NCBI GenBank assembly: GCA_029268085.1
Contig: JAJUHD010000166.1
Location: 1-5,389, forward strand
DNA: 5,389 nucleotides
Source of the DNA: Bacillota bacterium
GTDB lineage: Bacteria; Bacillota; Clostridia; Oscillospirales; Oscillospiraceae
Direction: 5' to 3'
The notes beneath the pieces were generated by a model, which was given only the letters and a program-made list of their open reading frames with translations, searched no databases and was not told the origin of the DNA. A program made the translations under genes and the position numbers. Within the stretch, counting starts at the first letter, position 1. The number at the start of each line of letters is the position of its first letter. Of this stretch, positions 4,873 through 5,389 are shown in pieces.

Positions 4873-5389
4873 ATGGAAAGATTCGTACAGAGAACTGACC
4901 TTGCGGCTGAATCCAGAGAACTGGCGATGGGAGCAAAAGCCGGAGATGTGGAAGGTACGAAGTTTGAAGAAGCTACAGATCGCGGTGTTAAATACCAGAA
5001 ACTGGTAGTAATCAATGAAAATGGACAAAATGCTATCGGAAAACCTATTGGAACATATTTTACCGCAGAAATTGCTTCGGTATTAAGGAGAGAGAGTGAC
5101 ACTTTTGTCGATACAGTAAGCGCCTTGTCCGACTTGATAAAGCAGATGATTGGTGAATATAAAGGAACTGGATGCACGCTGGTTGTCGGATTGGGAAACC
5201 GTGATATTACACCTGATATAATCGGCCCTCTTTGTACTGAATCGGTGCTTGTCACTAGGCATTTAAAAGAGCACGCTCCAAAGGACTTCGAGTTTCTCAG
5301 CCCCGTAGCCGCAATAAGTCCCGGCGTGCTTGGAACTAGCGGTATAGAAAGTGCAGATTATATAAAATGGGTTTGCGACAATTTAAAAC
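4873..5389 (+). CDS. gpr: GPR, germination protease acting on small acid-soluble spore proteins (5' part only)
   Basis: Peptidase family A25, aspartic-type. It is made as a zymogen in the forespore, activates itself by removing a short N-terminal propeptide, and cuts the DNA-coating small acid-soluble proteins at germination. The first 172 residues are present and the frame stays open to the window edge. Family features in order are RTDLAAES (7-14) at the propeptide junction, GKPIGTYFTAE (56-66), VVGLGNRDITPDIIGP (104-119), and SPVAAISPGVLGTSGIES (143-160). D115 in TPDIIGP probably corresponds to the catalytic Asp127 of the Bacillus megaterium enzyme; this is a motif alignment by eye. Only 6 residues precede RTDLA, fewer than in Bacillus. 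The gene is divergent from rpsT, as in B. subtilis, where spoIIP and lepA follow. No convincing sigma-G promoter was seen upstream. Confidence 0.95.
   Translation, partial: MERFVQRTDLAAESRELAMGAKAGDVEGTKFEEATDRGVKYQKLVVINENGQNAIGKPIGTYFTAEIASVLRRESDTFVDTVSALSDLIKQMIGEYKGTGCTLVVGLGNRDITPDIIGPLCTESVLVTRHLKEHAPKDFEFLSPVAAISPGVLGTSGIESADYIKWVCDNLK

Noticed and set aside
4794..5255. 153-codon open frame on the minus strand
   Set aside because: It is antisense to the 5' part of gpr, which has clear family motifs. No ribosome binding site or recognisable domain.

Overview
The window looks like chromosomal DNA of an endospore-forming Firmicute, most likely a Clostridia member. The right end carries the start of the germination protease gene gpr, which occurs only in endospore formers, divergent from the ribosomal protein gene rpsT. 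The same rpsT/gpr arrangement is known from Bacillus subtilis and relatives. The species cannot be named from this sequence.

Layout, left to right. Positions 23-4101, all on the minus strand, hold a three-gene type IV pilus motor operon transcribed leftwards in the order pilB (assembly ATPase), pilT (retraction ATPase), pilC (inner-membrane platform). The gaps are 62 and 39 bases, and the operon probably continues past the left edge. Positions 4102-4428 are non-coding. They hold a well-formed sigma-A-type promoter for the pil operon (4237-4265), a leader of about 130 nt that can fold around the pilB ribosome binding site, an upstream dyad, and a strong hairpin terminator (4343-4377) placed to end rpsT transcription. 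rpsT occupies 4429-4692 on the minus strand, with a GTG start, a strong Shine-Dalgarno sequence and a good promoter at 4747-4775. The divergent gpr gene starts at 4873 on the plus strand and runs off the right edge.

How the genes work together. PilB and PilT are opposing hexameric ATPases that act on the PilC platform to polymerise and depolymerise pilin fibres, so the operon encodes the core of a retractable pilus usable for twitching, adhesion or DNA uptake. PilB begins with an exact two-motif MshEN module, which suggests that pilus extension responds to cyclic-di-GMP. rpsT (translation) and gpr (degradation of small acid-soluble spore proteins at germination) are unrelated housekeeping and sporulation genes. 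The pil genes look richer in G+C than rpsT and gpr.

No mobile element, CRISPR array, tRNA or rRNA was found. All genes belong to known families. The least explained parts are the folded pilB leader and the dyad upstream of its promoter.
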